Part shown: positions 24,401 to 35,100 of the stretch, piece by piece
Layout of the letters: each line of letters begins with the position of its first letter
Position numbering within the stretch: the stretch's first letter is position 1
Assembly: GCA_035873375.1 (NCBI GenBank)
Contig: JAYWMQ010000047.1
Coordinates: 1 to 51,883, forward strand
Origin: Nitrospirota bacterium
GTDB taxonomy: Bacteria; Nitrospirota; Thermodesulfovibrionia; Thermodesulfovibrionales; JdFR-85
Reading direction: 5' to 3'
Length of the DNA stretch: 51,883 nt
Made by a program: the position numbers and the translations under genes
The notes under the pieces: model-generated
The model's database searches: none
What the model saw: only the letters and a program-made list of their open reading frames with translations
Told to the model about the DNA's origin: nothing

Positions 24401-26060
24401 AGAAGAACTCATAAAAACCATACGCCAGAGACGTACTGATGGCGGCACACCTGAAACCACTTACTATCAATACGATGGGCAAGGGCAACGAATCAGAAAA
24501 ATAACCGAAACCCAGGCCGATGCAGGCATTACTCCAACCAAAAAAGAAGAACGAATTTATATAGCAGGATACGAACTCTATAAAAAACATAGTGGCACTC
24601 ATGCAGGGTTGGAACGAATCAGCCTAAGCCTGATGGATAAGCAACACCGTTTCGTGATGATTGAAACCAGAAATGATGTGTATGATGGAACAGAAAAACA
24701 TCTCGTTCGATATCAGCTACATAACCATCTCGCTTCTACTTCTTTAGAATTAGATAATGGGGCCCAGGTCATCTCTTACGAAGAACACCATCCATTTGGC
24801 ACAACAGCCTACCAGGCCAAAAACGAAACCATTAAATCTGTTGCCAAGCGCTATAGATATACCGGCATGGAGCGGGATGAGGAGACAGGGTTGGAGTATC
24901 ATAGCGCGCGATATTATCTGCCCTGGCTTGGAAGGTGGTTGAGCGCTGACCCGATTGGGATGGGGGATGGGGTAAATTTGTATAGGTATTCTCAAAATAA
25001 ACCTATAATTAACATTGATCAAAAAGGTACACAGGTGAATTCTGGTGATCCTACAGATCCCAATAATTTTGCTGATTTTGAAAGTTATAGGGGAGCAAAT
25101 TCTGGCCAACCTGAAGATGTTGTTTGGGCTGTTTGGGTAGATGCAAATCAAGACAATCCTGCCGCATTAGGATCAGGAGTAACCAATTCCCCTACAGCGT
25201 CGGATTCGCTTTCATCAGGGACATCATCGGGGGGTGATGAGTGGGAACTCCTCGATAATCCTATCTGGAATGCAACCACCAATAACGCTATGAGCGGTAC
25301 GGCAGCATTAATTGAGAATGTTAATCCAATCATAGTCAATATGCCAACATTTAGAAATCTACTCATTAGAGTAGGTGGAATGAGAGGGTGGGGTACAGCA
25401 TTGAGAGCGGAAGATGTTTTATCCTTCCCGGTGTCCAGAGCGCCAGGCCTATTGGGTCCTTCCGGTTCAGTTGCTGGCAGCAACCTCCCCATGGGGATGA
25501 GCAGAGTCAGCGCGGTCCTGGCTCCGCTGGGAGTAATAAGCAATGCCGCAGGTATTTATGACGAAATCACTCGACCAAGTGGTGAGCCTGGAGGTTCAGG
25601 GCTTGAAAGAGGAGGAAATATTATATCAAATTCGGCAGGCCTTTTCTCTTCCGGAGTGGGTACAATTGCATTAACAGGCTCAGGCTTGACAGCATTAGGG
25701 GCTACAAGCACAGGAGCAGCGGTAACAGGATCAGTTGCGGCATTAGGTCCTGCTGCTGCTGTTGCTGGCGCTGGTGCGGGAGGATACGCATTAGGTCGGT
25801 TAGGTGATGAAGCTGTTGGTGGATTAATGGATTTGACAGGAGCAAGTGATTTGATTGATAGTGCACGAGGGATTAGGCGTCCTGAAGGACAGCATGGAGA
25901 CTATAGCATCAGCGGCATGGGTGCTGATGCCGCCACATTAGCTGATCAAGGCGTTACATCAGTAATGCGTAACATTGGGGTGTTTGATGAATCTAGACCT
26001 GCATACACTCAGACCTTGGGGTGGCGTTTAGCAAATATTTTGCCCTCCTGGTTGCAGTAA
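18429..26060 (+). CDS. Fused TcB-TcC toxin-complex subunit with C-terminal effector
   Basis: 2543 residues. Domains in order: SpvB-type N-terminus about 25-330 (ISLPKGGGAIRGIDEKFSVN, LGLSYNSGAGNGVFGLGW); FG-GAP/VCBS-like propeller repeats about 480-680 (DLDADGCKQI, DLNGDGKPEV, DMSGDGLTDI, DIDGSGTTDI); TcdB middle region about 720-830; a long run of RHS/YD repeats about 1450-2130; the RHS core about 2142-2200 (GLEYHSARYYLPWLGRWLSA, then DPIGMGDGVNLYRYSQNK). The RHS shell forms a cocoon that holds the last ~344 residues, the toxic effector, which is injected through TcA. B and C are fused in one chain. An AGGA lies 6 nt before the ATG. A+T-richer and differently coded than flanking genes, suggesting transfer. 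Confidence 0.93.
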   Translation: MNKETENPNSSSQFLKPDGGKTKSNAIEIPSISLPKGGGAIRGIDEKFSVNAVNGTASFSVPLPFSPARGASPALGLSYNSGAGNGVFGLGWALSLPAIKRKTDKKLPRYMDETDSDTFLFSEAEDLVPEFRKEADGSFSKDPDGNYIIKEKDSADGIFTIRFYKPRIEGLFARIERWSGKTSQEIKWRVITKENVTTLFGWSSASRISDPKDAGKIFEWLPEFVFDDKGNCSQYIYKKEDSAGFDDSLIHNRNRFESGNITYTNLYLEKVLYGNKTPYKIFNDPFPPVTDYFFQTIFDYGEYNTNAPYDITNAWNFRKDAFSEYKAGFEIRTARLCKRVLLFHYFSELPGGSALIKSVDFNYDTTTEKDFTFLTSMTFFGYIKQADGTYTHKNLPPNEFEYQKHDWNKGVKTISAEDLIHAPAGLDGAQYQFTDLFNEGLSGILTEQGEGWFYKHNLSDGKFTQAKLVSPKPSFAGLGSQLQLMDLDADGCKQIVNLNNEPKGYFELSDEEEWQAFRTFENLPNINMGDTNARMLDLNGDGKPEVLITEDHVFTWYESAGRKGFETANKTVKPFDEEAGPHIVFADPEQTVFLADMSGDGLTDIVRIRNGEACYWPNLGYGKFGRKVGMDHAPVFDHPDSFNPSYLRLADIDGSGTTDIIYLGKNKFSCWMNLSGNAFSVTPFEIADFPEIHSQAKITVTDLLGNGVVCIVWSSNLSKDVQAPLKYIDLMNSKKPHIMVAYKNNLGKEVSLEYTPSTRFYIEDKLAGKPWVTKLHFPVHCISKTETRDTISGYRFISSYKYHHGYYDHAEREFRGFGMVEQTDAEHFEHWVKGDAGNIVDRELHQEPVITKSWFHTGAFLSREKILNQFAHEYWYEEMNREGFPVVNHETPLPDARLLAAPGLDVSIIDHLSAQEWREALRACKGMGLRSEVFAKDAPLVSATPAQCRKELTPYSVAAHNCVIELLQPKGQNKHAIFVVKESEAITYSYERNTEDPRIAHTLNIKLDEYGNVLESASVVYPRMIADTSLPIETQETQNKTLITYVQNKFTNDIDTDNEYRLRLPSEVKTYELKGVAKANPLYTVGDFENILSAANEVDYHQTETNPAPGTSQKRLIEHMRTTFCKNDLTGALALYQLESKGLPFESYQLAYTPALIADLFGAKVNAALMLEGKFTHSEGDDNWWIRSGTTQFIEGVETATDAQNRFYSPISYTDPYGAKTQVKYYSNYFLFIEETEDTLGNRALVDLFDFRTLSPKRMKDPNDNFSEALLDELGLVKAMAVFGKGNEADDLTGLNEFSSPAENTLVNDFFNAPASDVLVTHGKSLLQHATARFVYDFDVYKNSGKPVVVASIVREEHFQKNNDSPVQLSFEYSNGLGQVVMKKAQAEPGFAKQVTVNPDDTYAISEIDTSTLIPKQLRWIGNGRTVLNNKGNAVKQYEPYFSVTHQYEDLKELVETGVTPILHYDAMGRLIKTEMPDNTFSKTVFDAWKQSIYDPNDTILESSWYHNRTNRLIDAELTAAGKDPGREKVAADKAAKHAGTPAIQHFDTLGRSVLSVEHNRNIATDADEFYHTKVTLDTESNLRRVTDARGNVVMQYKYDILGNKVYQNSMDAGQRWLLINILGNPLRTWDERNHEFQYFYDTLHRPIQSKVISGDGDTPLDNVFDRIFYGESEPDPELKNLKGQVVKHYDTSGVIETPEYDFKRQPKSTTRRLFKNYKAVANWIDANLLTDLEAESYTFITETDSLGRITRQTAPDGSIITPSYNEAGLLNNESVTHADPAITTAYIKDIDYNEKGQRNKIIYGNDVITKFYYDKETFRLKRLETKRQNNDPLQDWYYTFDPVGNITHIEDKNIPVVFFDNQKITGVSTYTYDALYRLGEATGRENNAPLSFDSKDNWSDAAFMHHLNPGDPMAVRNYTQQYQYDGVGNILQMRHQAAGNSWTRNYNYQVANNRLINTQVGLETYTYPHHAQHGFMTAMPHLEDMDWNFREELIKTIRQRRTDGGTPETTYYQYDGQGQRIRKITETQADAGITPTKKEERIYIAGYELYKKHSGTHAGLERISLSLMDKQHRFVMIETRNDVYDGTEKHLVRYQLHNHLASTSLELDNGAQVISYEEHHPFGTTAYQAKNETIKSVAKRYRYTGMERDEETGLEYHSARYYLPWLGRWLSADPIGMGDGVNLYRYSQNKPIINIDQKGTQVNSGDPTDPNNFADFESYRGANSGQPEDVVWAVWVDANQDNPAALGSGVTNSPTASDSLSSGTSSGGDEWELLDNPIWNATTNNAMSGTAALIENVNPIIVNMPTFRNLLIRVGGMRGWGTALRAEDVLSFPVSRAPGLLGPSGSVAGSNLPMGMSRVSAVLAPLGVISNAAGIYDEITRPSGEPGGSGLERGGNIISNSAGLFSSGVGTIALTGSGLTALGATSTGAAVTGSVAALGPAAAVAGAGAGGYALGRLGDEAVGGLMDLTGASDLIDSARGIRRPEGQHGDYSISGMGADAATLADQGVTSVMRNIGVFDESRPAYTQTLGWRLANILPSWLQ

Positions 26061-26118
26061 TATAGAATTAATGAATTCAAATAAATAATACTGAAATTCA
26101 GTATACGAAGGAGATACC

Positions 26119-29100
26119 ATGGCAAAGCAAATAGAAAAACAAAAACCAAACCTCGTTCTCGGTCGAGTAACAGACAAACTCAACCGCCCTTTAGCAAATC
26201 TCATCGTGCAAGCATATGACAGGGATATGCGGAGCGAAGAACTATTAGGTGAAAGCATCACCGACAAGAACGGTAAATACGAAATTACCTGGTTGCACAG
26301 CCAGTTAAGCGGTAGGGGCAAAAAAGAAGCGGATATTGCCATTAAGGTTTTGACACGGAAAAAGAGAACACTGCTTTTTGCGTCAGACGTGGATGCGGTA
26401 AGGTTTAATGCTTCGCCAAGGGAAGAGATCAACATTACTATTAAGACGGCTATTAAGCCTGAAGTGGTGGAGTATGACCATATCTTAAAAGAGGTTGGTT
26501 TCCTTGCCAATAAAGTCGCCATCACCGATTTGCAGGAAAATGAACAACACAGAGACATCAGTTTCCTCTCCAGAGAAGCTGAAATACCTGCGGAAAAAAT
26601 AGAACATTTGGTGGTAGCCCACCGCTTGAGTGAGGCATCTAAAATTGATGCTGCCTTTTTCTATGCCCTGCTCAGGAAAAACACCTTGCTTAAGAACGAC
26701 TTTGCCAAATCATTCCATGCAAGGTTGATGATTGATATCAACACAGAGATACAACCATTGCTCTATGATGTGGCATTGGCGGACCCAAAAACCATTCAGC
26801 GCGATGTGGAAGCTGCCGTGAAAGAAATGATTGTCTCTTCCAAAGTAGCCAAAGAATGCAAACGAAATGTGGAGCAATTGCAACAATACAGAAAGAAGGC
26901 GGAAGAATACTATAAAAATGAGCATCCCCGTAAAGTGCTTAACATCATCAGCCGCTTTGTGCTGGAAGATAAAATCAGCGAAATAGGCAAACTCTTCCAG
27001 GAAAATAAAAATGACCTGAATGTTTTTCTCAAAAAAGTTACTGACGATTCCTTTTTCAAAAGCGATGAAAAAGCAAAAGAAGCAAAAGCATCCATTGCAT
27101 TGGGTGAGTTATTAGGTTTTGATGAAGCAATCATATCCCAGGTAAAGGAATCTCAAAAAATCAGAAAAACGGAAGATGTAAGGAAGCTGGCGGTTTTGAA
27201 CAAAGCCGGCTGGAAAGAGGTTCTTACAAAATCTGCTGCTAAAATAAATTTGGCTGGTAAGCCAATAGACAAAAAACTGATTGATTTACATGCCTCTTCT
27301 TTGGTTCGTAAAATGGAAAAAGAATTCCCGACAATTGCGTTTTCAGCTCAATTAGCAAGGGAAAAAAAGAAGAACATTATTTTAAAAAACCACAAAGAAA
27401 TCACTGAATTTCTTACTATGCATGATGATTTTGATTTGCAGCACAGCAACATAGATCTTTTCCTGAAAAAGAAAAAACTTGCTGCAAAGAAAAATGAAGC
27501 CATGCGGGAAGAATTAAAATCCGTACAGCGCGTTTTTAAATTAGTTCCTCACTACAGTAAAACCAATGCTCTTCTAAAACAGAATATACATTCTGCACAA
27601 AGCATTGCTGCTATAGGCGAAACCCGCTTTGTAAAAGAAATAGCCCCAAAAGCCGGTATTGAAACAAAAGAAGCCGAAGCCATTTTCAGAAGGGCAGAAA
27701 GAACCAATACAGCTGCCATGCTCATAGTTGGTGAACTACAAGACACCATGCGTGCGATGGATGTCCCGGCTTTAGAAATGAAATCTCTTGCCATGAAGTT
27801 GGAAGCGGTAAGCAGAGATTTTCCTAATCTAAAGTCGCTGTTCAAACTTACCGATACCTGTGCCTGCGAACATTGCCGTTCGGTGTATAGCCCGGCAGCA
27901 TATCTGGTAGAGATACTACAGTTTTTGGATAAGAGGAGCGTTACTAACCTTACGGTAACCCCACATGTAACCACCAATCTTGCCAAAGATGTATTGTTTG
28001 AACGCAGGCCCGATTTAGGCGAAATTGATTTGGGATGCGAAAACGCCAATACACCTGTGCCTTACATTGACCTGGTGTGTGAATTATTAGAAGAAGCGGT
28101 GGCACCGGATGCAGGTATCTTTTATACTGGTTTACTCTCTGACGGAGCGGACCCTTTAACGGGAAAAATTTCAACTGCTTTGCTTGCAGCACTGCAAACA
28201 GATGGTATGCCAGTAACAGATCAGGCACAAATTTACCGTACTGAAGAAGCGACAACTGTAAACGCACCCGAAACGCCACCTTATAAGCCCCATTATTTGA
28301 GGGACAAAAAAGCGGTTTGCAAAATCATCAACACCGGAGGAAATAATTATAAAGTATTCCGGTTGCGACAAACCCTTTCTTCTGCCGAAGAATTAGCAGC
28401 AGCGCCTGAGTATGTGAATGCCAAAGCTTATGATACTTTGCGGAATAATGCTTACGCTTTCAAACTTCCATTTGATTTAAACCATACCGAAGCTAAAGCC
28501 TATTTCATGCGATTTGGTATAGAACGCCATACTTTGATGGCGGATTTTCAATCAGCAGGAAATCCGGCTGATGAAGCAATCGCTGCGGAGAAGTTGGGAT
28601 TGACGAATGCGGAAAGGAAATTGATTGTTACACCTAAGGCCAGCCTAGTTGACCAGCAATTATATTGGAATGCTCCGGCTCAGTGGGGCACGCCTGTTGT
28701 TTCTGGGAATGTGGTAGATTACATGAAGGTGGTTGATCACTTCCTTACGAAAACAGGATTGACTTATAAAGAACTGGATTTATTGCTTTCTTTAAAATTT
28801 ATTGATCCTTCTGGAAATATCTTCATGGAACATCATTATGATGACCCTACAGTAGATAAACCGATTATTTCGTGTGATACAACAAAAAAAGATATTGCCA
28901 ATCTGGACTATGCGGCATTAGATCGAATTCATCGTTTTTTGATGCTGCAAAAGAAAACGGGCTGGAAATTGGAGGTATTGAATGAAATCATTTCACAAGC
29001 TAACCTTGGCAATGGGCAACTCAATGATACATGCTTAATCAAAGCAGCAGACTTAGCAAGGATTTCCGAAGAAACAAGCATTAAAATAGAAGAGTTGATA

Positions 29101-32100
29101 GGCTTTTATGGTGATATTCCACACCAAACATTGAAAGATGATGCTCCAAAACCTCTATATCATCAGGTATTCTTAAACAAAGCAAAAAATGGGTTTATTG
29201 ATGACCTGCTGCTGTTACCTGAAGAAAAAACCGGTTCGGAATTGCTAAATGATGTCAAAAATAGCTTATCGGTTTGTCTGCAATTATCAGAACAGGATTT
29301 TGATAAAATAGCACTTGCAGGAAACATTACAACCTATGGCTCACCTACATTTGGTGTTAACAATCCAAACAAATTCACCAATCTAAGCTACCTGTTTGCC
29401 GCATCAAGATTGATAAAGAAACTGAAGCTTAAGACAGATGATTTCTTAATACTTACCGAACTCACCGGACTGAACATATCCGATTCGCCCGAAAAGACAT
29501 TGGAATTTGTAGAAGCAGTTGCTGATTTTAAAAAATCTCCTTTAAAAACAGCGGATGTAAAATTCATGCTCCGACATGAAGCGACCAATCTTGCTGACCG
29601 GGAAATCAAAGATGATAAGATTACCCAAATACTGGAGAAATTACAAAAGGATTACCAGAGTAATTTTACTGCAAACAAGTCTCCTTTTGATGTCAATTTA
29701 TCTGCCGACGAGCAGAAAGAAAGATTGCAAACTGCGTTATCCAAACTGAGAGGCATTGGAGAAGAAGATGTAAAAATATTTATTAAATTCATTGACAGGG
29801 GCTGGACATCGGCAAATGATGCAAAGACATTTACGGATGACAAACTAAACGGCTTATTTGATACAGCAACTCTTAAAACAAGCATTGATGCTTTAGCAGC
29901 AGCACCCGGCCCTGATATCAGCAATGAACAGAAGGATTTAGTCAAAGCCTTCTTAGATGCCATAGCAGATTATCAGTTTCATTTTGGTAAGCTATCCATT
30001 CTTGAGCAAAGCCTCTCTACTACTTTTAAGGCAGATTCAGAACTGGTGAAGATTGTTTTGGAATATGCCATATTAAAACAGCCTGCCCCAGGGACCAGCC
30101 CCCTATCGGATATCCTGCTTTCAGATACCCTTATTGATGTAGATATTACACATACAATTCCTGTTTTGCCGGTCATTGCCAGCGCTGCTTTTGCTGATCA
30201 GTATCGTGCTATCCGGCTGCTGCATAAGTTATTCCCTTTGGTAAACGCTTTTAAATTGGGCAATCAGGAGGTAGCCTGGTTCTTTGAAAATAATACAGCA
30301 TTGGGATGGCTTATGTTGGATGACATTCCGTATGAAGCAGGACAGATAGCGATTGATTATGGCAAATATGCCGCTTTTGTAGAAATTATTGAGCTATCAA
30401 AACAATTGACACCTGTGCCCAACCCTGCAGATGCAGAATCGCCAATCACTTTTCTCACCATTGCAGAAATGCTCTTACCCGCTGGCGCTGCTACCCGACT
30501 TCAATTTCTGGAGGCATTTTCATTATTGACAGGATACAACAAGGAAGATGTGGATGCAATTGATGCCCATTTTTTACCGGTATTTGACCTTAGCAAGTAT
30601 AGATATGTAAAAACATGGAAATCTATAAGCGATTGTACCGAACATCTAAGAAAGTTAGGTTCAACCGTTGCCCAGGTCAAGGAATATATCAAACCGGTAT
30701 TAACAAGTGCTGATACAAATCTTCTGCGTACTGCACTGAAAGCACGATATGACGAAGATACATGGCTGGGCACACTCAAGGAAATCATGGATGCTATCCG
30801 TCCTCAAAAAAGAGACGCTTTAGTGGCTTATCTTTTGGCTGCGAATCCAGAAATGAAAGACGAGAACTATTTGTATGATTTTTTCCTGGTAGATGTTGAA
30901 ATGGAAGCCTGCATGCCTTCTTCCAGGATTGTACAGGCGCATGGAACCATTCAGCTTTTTGTGCAGCGCTGCCTGATGGGGTTGGAATCTAAAGCGGCAG
31001 CCGACGTAGACAACGATAGAAGCTGGGAGCAATGGAAGTGGATGAAAAATTACCGTGTATGGGAAGCCAACCGCAAGGTGTTCTTATATCCCGAAAACTG
31101 GATTGAGGCGGAGCTCAGAGATGACAAGTCCTTCTTGTTTACAGAACTGGAAAATGAGTTACTGCAGAACGAACTTACTGAATTTACAGCTGAAGAAGCA
31201 TTGATCAGGTATCTTGAAAAATTAGACAATATTGCATTCCTTGAAGTGGTAGCGACCTGGTACCAGTCGGATATTAAAACCATGCATGTCTTTGCCCGAA
31301 CCAAAGGCGGAGACCCGGCCATTTATTACTACAGAAGATTTGAACAGGAGAGATACTGGACGCCATGGGAGAAAGTAGAATTGGATATTACAGGAGACCA
31401 CCTGTTAGCCTTTGTCCGCAATAACCGCCTGAGTCTGGCATGGCCTGTATTTAGTGAAGAGCCTGATCCTGGACAGGGCGCAACCCTTCCGAACCAAAGT
31501 GACCCAACCGAACAGCCTGTTGATAAGCCAAGAAAAAAACTGAAAATACAACTGGCGTTCAGTGAGTTTGCCAATAAGAAATGGCAGCCGAAAAAGATAT
31601 CGAAGGATGCGATTAAAACACCTCCGGATGCGGACCCCAACAATCCGATTTATACGGATGAGGATATACCGAGGGGTAATTTAAAACTTTTTTACAATGA
31701 ATTTGCCCAGCAAGTCGTGGTATTCAATACAATTAAAAAATCAGTTTATTATAATGAGTTTGAGACCCAGCCCGTCGACGATGAAGTATTATCCGGCGCT
31801 TTTGATATAACAGGCTGTAAGGGTTATCCTGAACTGGCACCGGCTAAACCTTTCACTTTGGACTTTATCCCCAAGTTTAGCGATACAAAATTGATCGATC
31901 AGCGTTACAAGGAACAGGCATTAGACTTGACTAATGATCTGTCTGTTTTGAGTGTCCATTCTATTTTAGCAAATATGCCATTTGATGAAATACTGAGTAA
32001 AACACCTGGTTTTTTCAGGCTCACGTATCCTCACCAATTTACCAAAATTGACTTTGTGGCCTTAATTTTAGAATTGCTTCATTTGTATTTTTCAGGGAAA

Positions 32101-35100
32101 GACCGAAATTACCGATCAATTAAAATACCTCTTGGCACATTACTCCCTTACTTTAAAGAAGACAGCATTCATGCCTATGTGATTATTCCAGGGTTCTATA
32201 ATATAGAAAAGGACGAAAATAGTGGAGATGAAGTCTATGTTAAAAGAACCGGCTCGGATGTGATGCAGCTTATTGAGGATGTTGCAGCCTTCATTAAAAA
32301 GATTGTTCTATATCAATCCGACCCAACAGAAGATAAAACCAAAGAGCTGCTTGATGATTTCCAAAAAATTGTGGACGAGCTAAAAGTATATGGCGGATTG
32401 AAATATGGGGAGCAGTTCAAAAATATGTACTATCCATTGGTCTGCCAGCTGAGAACCACACTATACAAACATGGAATTTCTGAGTTAATGAGAAGGGAGA
32501 CTCAGATGCAAACTGCTCCTTTCAATTTTAATATGTATTATCTGCCAAGCCCAATTGTTCCATTGTCCTATCCGGTTGAGGATTTGGATTTCAGCAGTGA
32601 TGGAAGTTACAGCGTCTATAATTGGGAGTTATTCTTCCACGTTCCGTTTTTATTGGCTACCCGACTCACCAAAAATCAACGCTTTGAAGAAGCGATGACC
32701 TGGTTTCACTATATGTTTAATCCAACCGGGGCATTGGAGGGAAGCACACCGCAAAAATACTGGGTAACTAAACCATTTTATTTGACTCAGGATAACGATT
32801 ATGTCAATCAGCGAATTGATACCTTGCTCTATAAAATTGCCGACCCCAATACATCTGAAAGAAAAGAACTTGAATTTGCCATTGAGCAATGGAGAAACAA
32901 GCCTTTCAAACCGCATGTAGTAGCACGTTTCAGGCCTGTAGCCTACCAAAAAGCATTGTTGATGAAGTACATTGACAACCTTACAGAGTGGGGAGATTAT
33001 TTGTTCCGCCAGGATACGATGGAGTCCATTATCCAGGCTACACAGATGTATATTTTGGCTGATAAATTATTAGGACCAAAACCGCGTACTATTCCTCCGA
33101 CTATTAAGTCTCCGTATGAAACCTATAACCAGATGGAGGCTAAATTAGATGCCTTTGGCAACGCATTAATTGATTTGGAAAATATTTTACCTGATTTCTC
33201 AGCATTGCCTGAAGGTGGTGCGGAATTGCCGCCGGGCCCGGTTACTTTATCCATGCTTTATTTCTGCATTCCGCAAAACGACAAAATGCTGGAGTATTGG
33301 GATCGAATAGCTGACCGCTTATTTAAGGTTAGGCATTGCCAAAACATTGACGGTGTTGAACGCACCCTGGCCCTGTTTGCGCCGCCTATTGATCCGGGCA
33401 TGTTGGTGCGGGCTGCGGCGGCAGGGCTTGATATTTCATCCATCCTGGCAGGCATAAATGCTCCTACGCCTTATTATCGTTTTAATGTGCTTTCTCAAAA
33501 AGCAACTGAATTGGCCCAGGAAGTCAGAGGTCTTGGCAGTTCATTATTGCAGGCCTTGGAAAAGAAAGATGCCGAAGCCGTGTCTTTGTTGCGTAGTGAA
33601 TTGGAGATTAAGGTACTCAATGCGGTAAAAGATATGAAGCTTCTACAAATTAAGGAAGCTAAGGAACAGATTGAGATTCTGAAAAGGACGAAGGCGGTTA
33701 CGGAAGAAAGGAATAAATACTATTCGAACATTGAAAAGATAATTTCGAAAGAGCAATTGAATCTTGATAAGTTAAGTGAGTCTCATGACTTTCAAATGGC
33801 ATCTCAAATAACTCAAACATTGGCAGGGGTAGTCGCTTTAATTCCTGATCTTGTAGGTGGAGCTTCTGGATTCGGAGGAAGCCCTCATGTAGTAGTACAA
33901 TGGGGTGGTCTTAATTTGCTGGGTGCAGCAAAGTCAGCATCAGATGTTTTAAATATTTTTAGTACTGCAGCATCTTATGAAGCTGGGAGAGCGTCTATTT
34001 TAGGAGGATATGAAAGAAGATTTGATGATTGGAAACTACAAGAACGCCTGGCTAAAAAAGAATTGGATCAAATCGACAAGCAGATTGTCGCAGCAGAAAT
34101 TCGCAAAGAACTATCAGAAACAGATTTGAATAATCATGAACTGCAAATTGACAATGCCAAAAAGACCGATGAATTTATGCGTACCAAATTCACCAATAAA
34201 GAATTGTATGATTGGATGATCGGGCAAATCAGTTCTGTATATTTCCGGGCTTATCAATTGGCGCACGATTTTGCCAAGAAAGCAGAGCGGAGCTATCGTT
34301 TTGAATTGGGGAATGATGATTCTTTTATCTCTTATGGCTACTGGGACAGCATGAAGAAAGGCTTGCAGAGTGCAGACCATCTCATCTACGACATCAAGCG
34401 AATGGAAACGAGCTATTTAGATAAGAACAAACGGGAATATGAGATGACCAAACATATTTCTCTTTCCATGTTAGATCCGTTGGCATTGGTAAAACTGAGA
34501 GCAACAGGGGTAAGTGATTTTGAAGTGCCGGAGGTTTTGTATGATATGGACCATCCTGGGCAATACTTCAGAAGGATAAAATCCGTGAGTATCAGTTTGC
34601 CTTGTGTAGCCGGGCCTTATACATCGATAAGCGCCAAACTCTCCTTGGTTAACAACAGGTATAGAAAAAACACAAATCCTGATAATCTTGCCACAACCGG
34701 ATATCTCGAAGACCACGGCAATGATGAGCGTTTTGTTTACAATGTCGGAGCTATTCAATCTATTGCTGCCAGCAATGCCCAAAACGACAGCGGCATGTTC
34801 GAACTGAATTTCCGGGATGAACGCTACTTGCCTTTTGAAGGCACCGGAGCCATTAGCAGTTGGAGATTAGAACTTCCAAAAGAAGTGCGTCAGTTTGATT
34901 ACAATACGATTTCAGATGTTATTGTTCATGTAAAATATACAGCCAGAGAAGGCGGCTCGGCACTGCTCGGATTAGCTGAAACTTCATTAAAAACTCGCCT
35001 CGCTGCAATCAAGGAACAGCTTAATCAAACGGGAATGCATATCGCCTTGAATATGAAACATGACTTGCCCAATGAGTGGCATTTGCTCAAAAAGAACGGA

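Noticed and set aside
25026..26057. Calling the TcC effector a known class (ADP-ribosyltransferase, deaminase or Rho-modifying)
   Set aside because: None of their catalytic motifs is visible; the hydrophobic Gly/Ala-rich region does not fit those folds.
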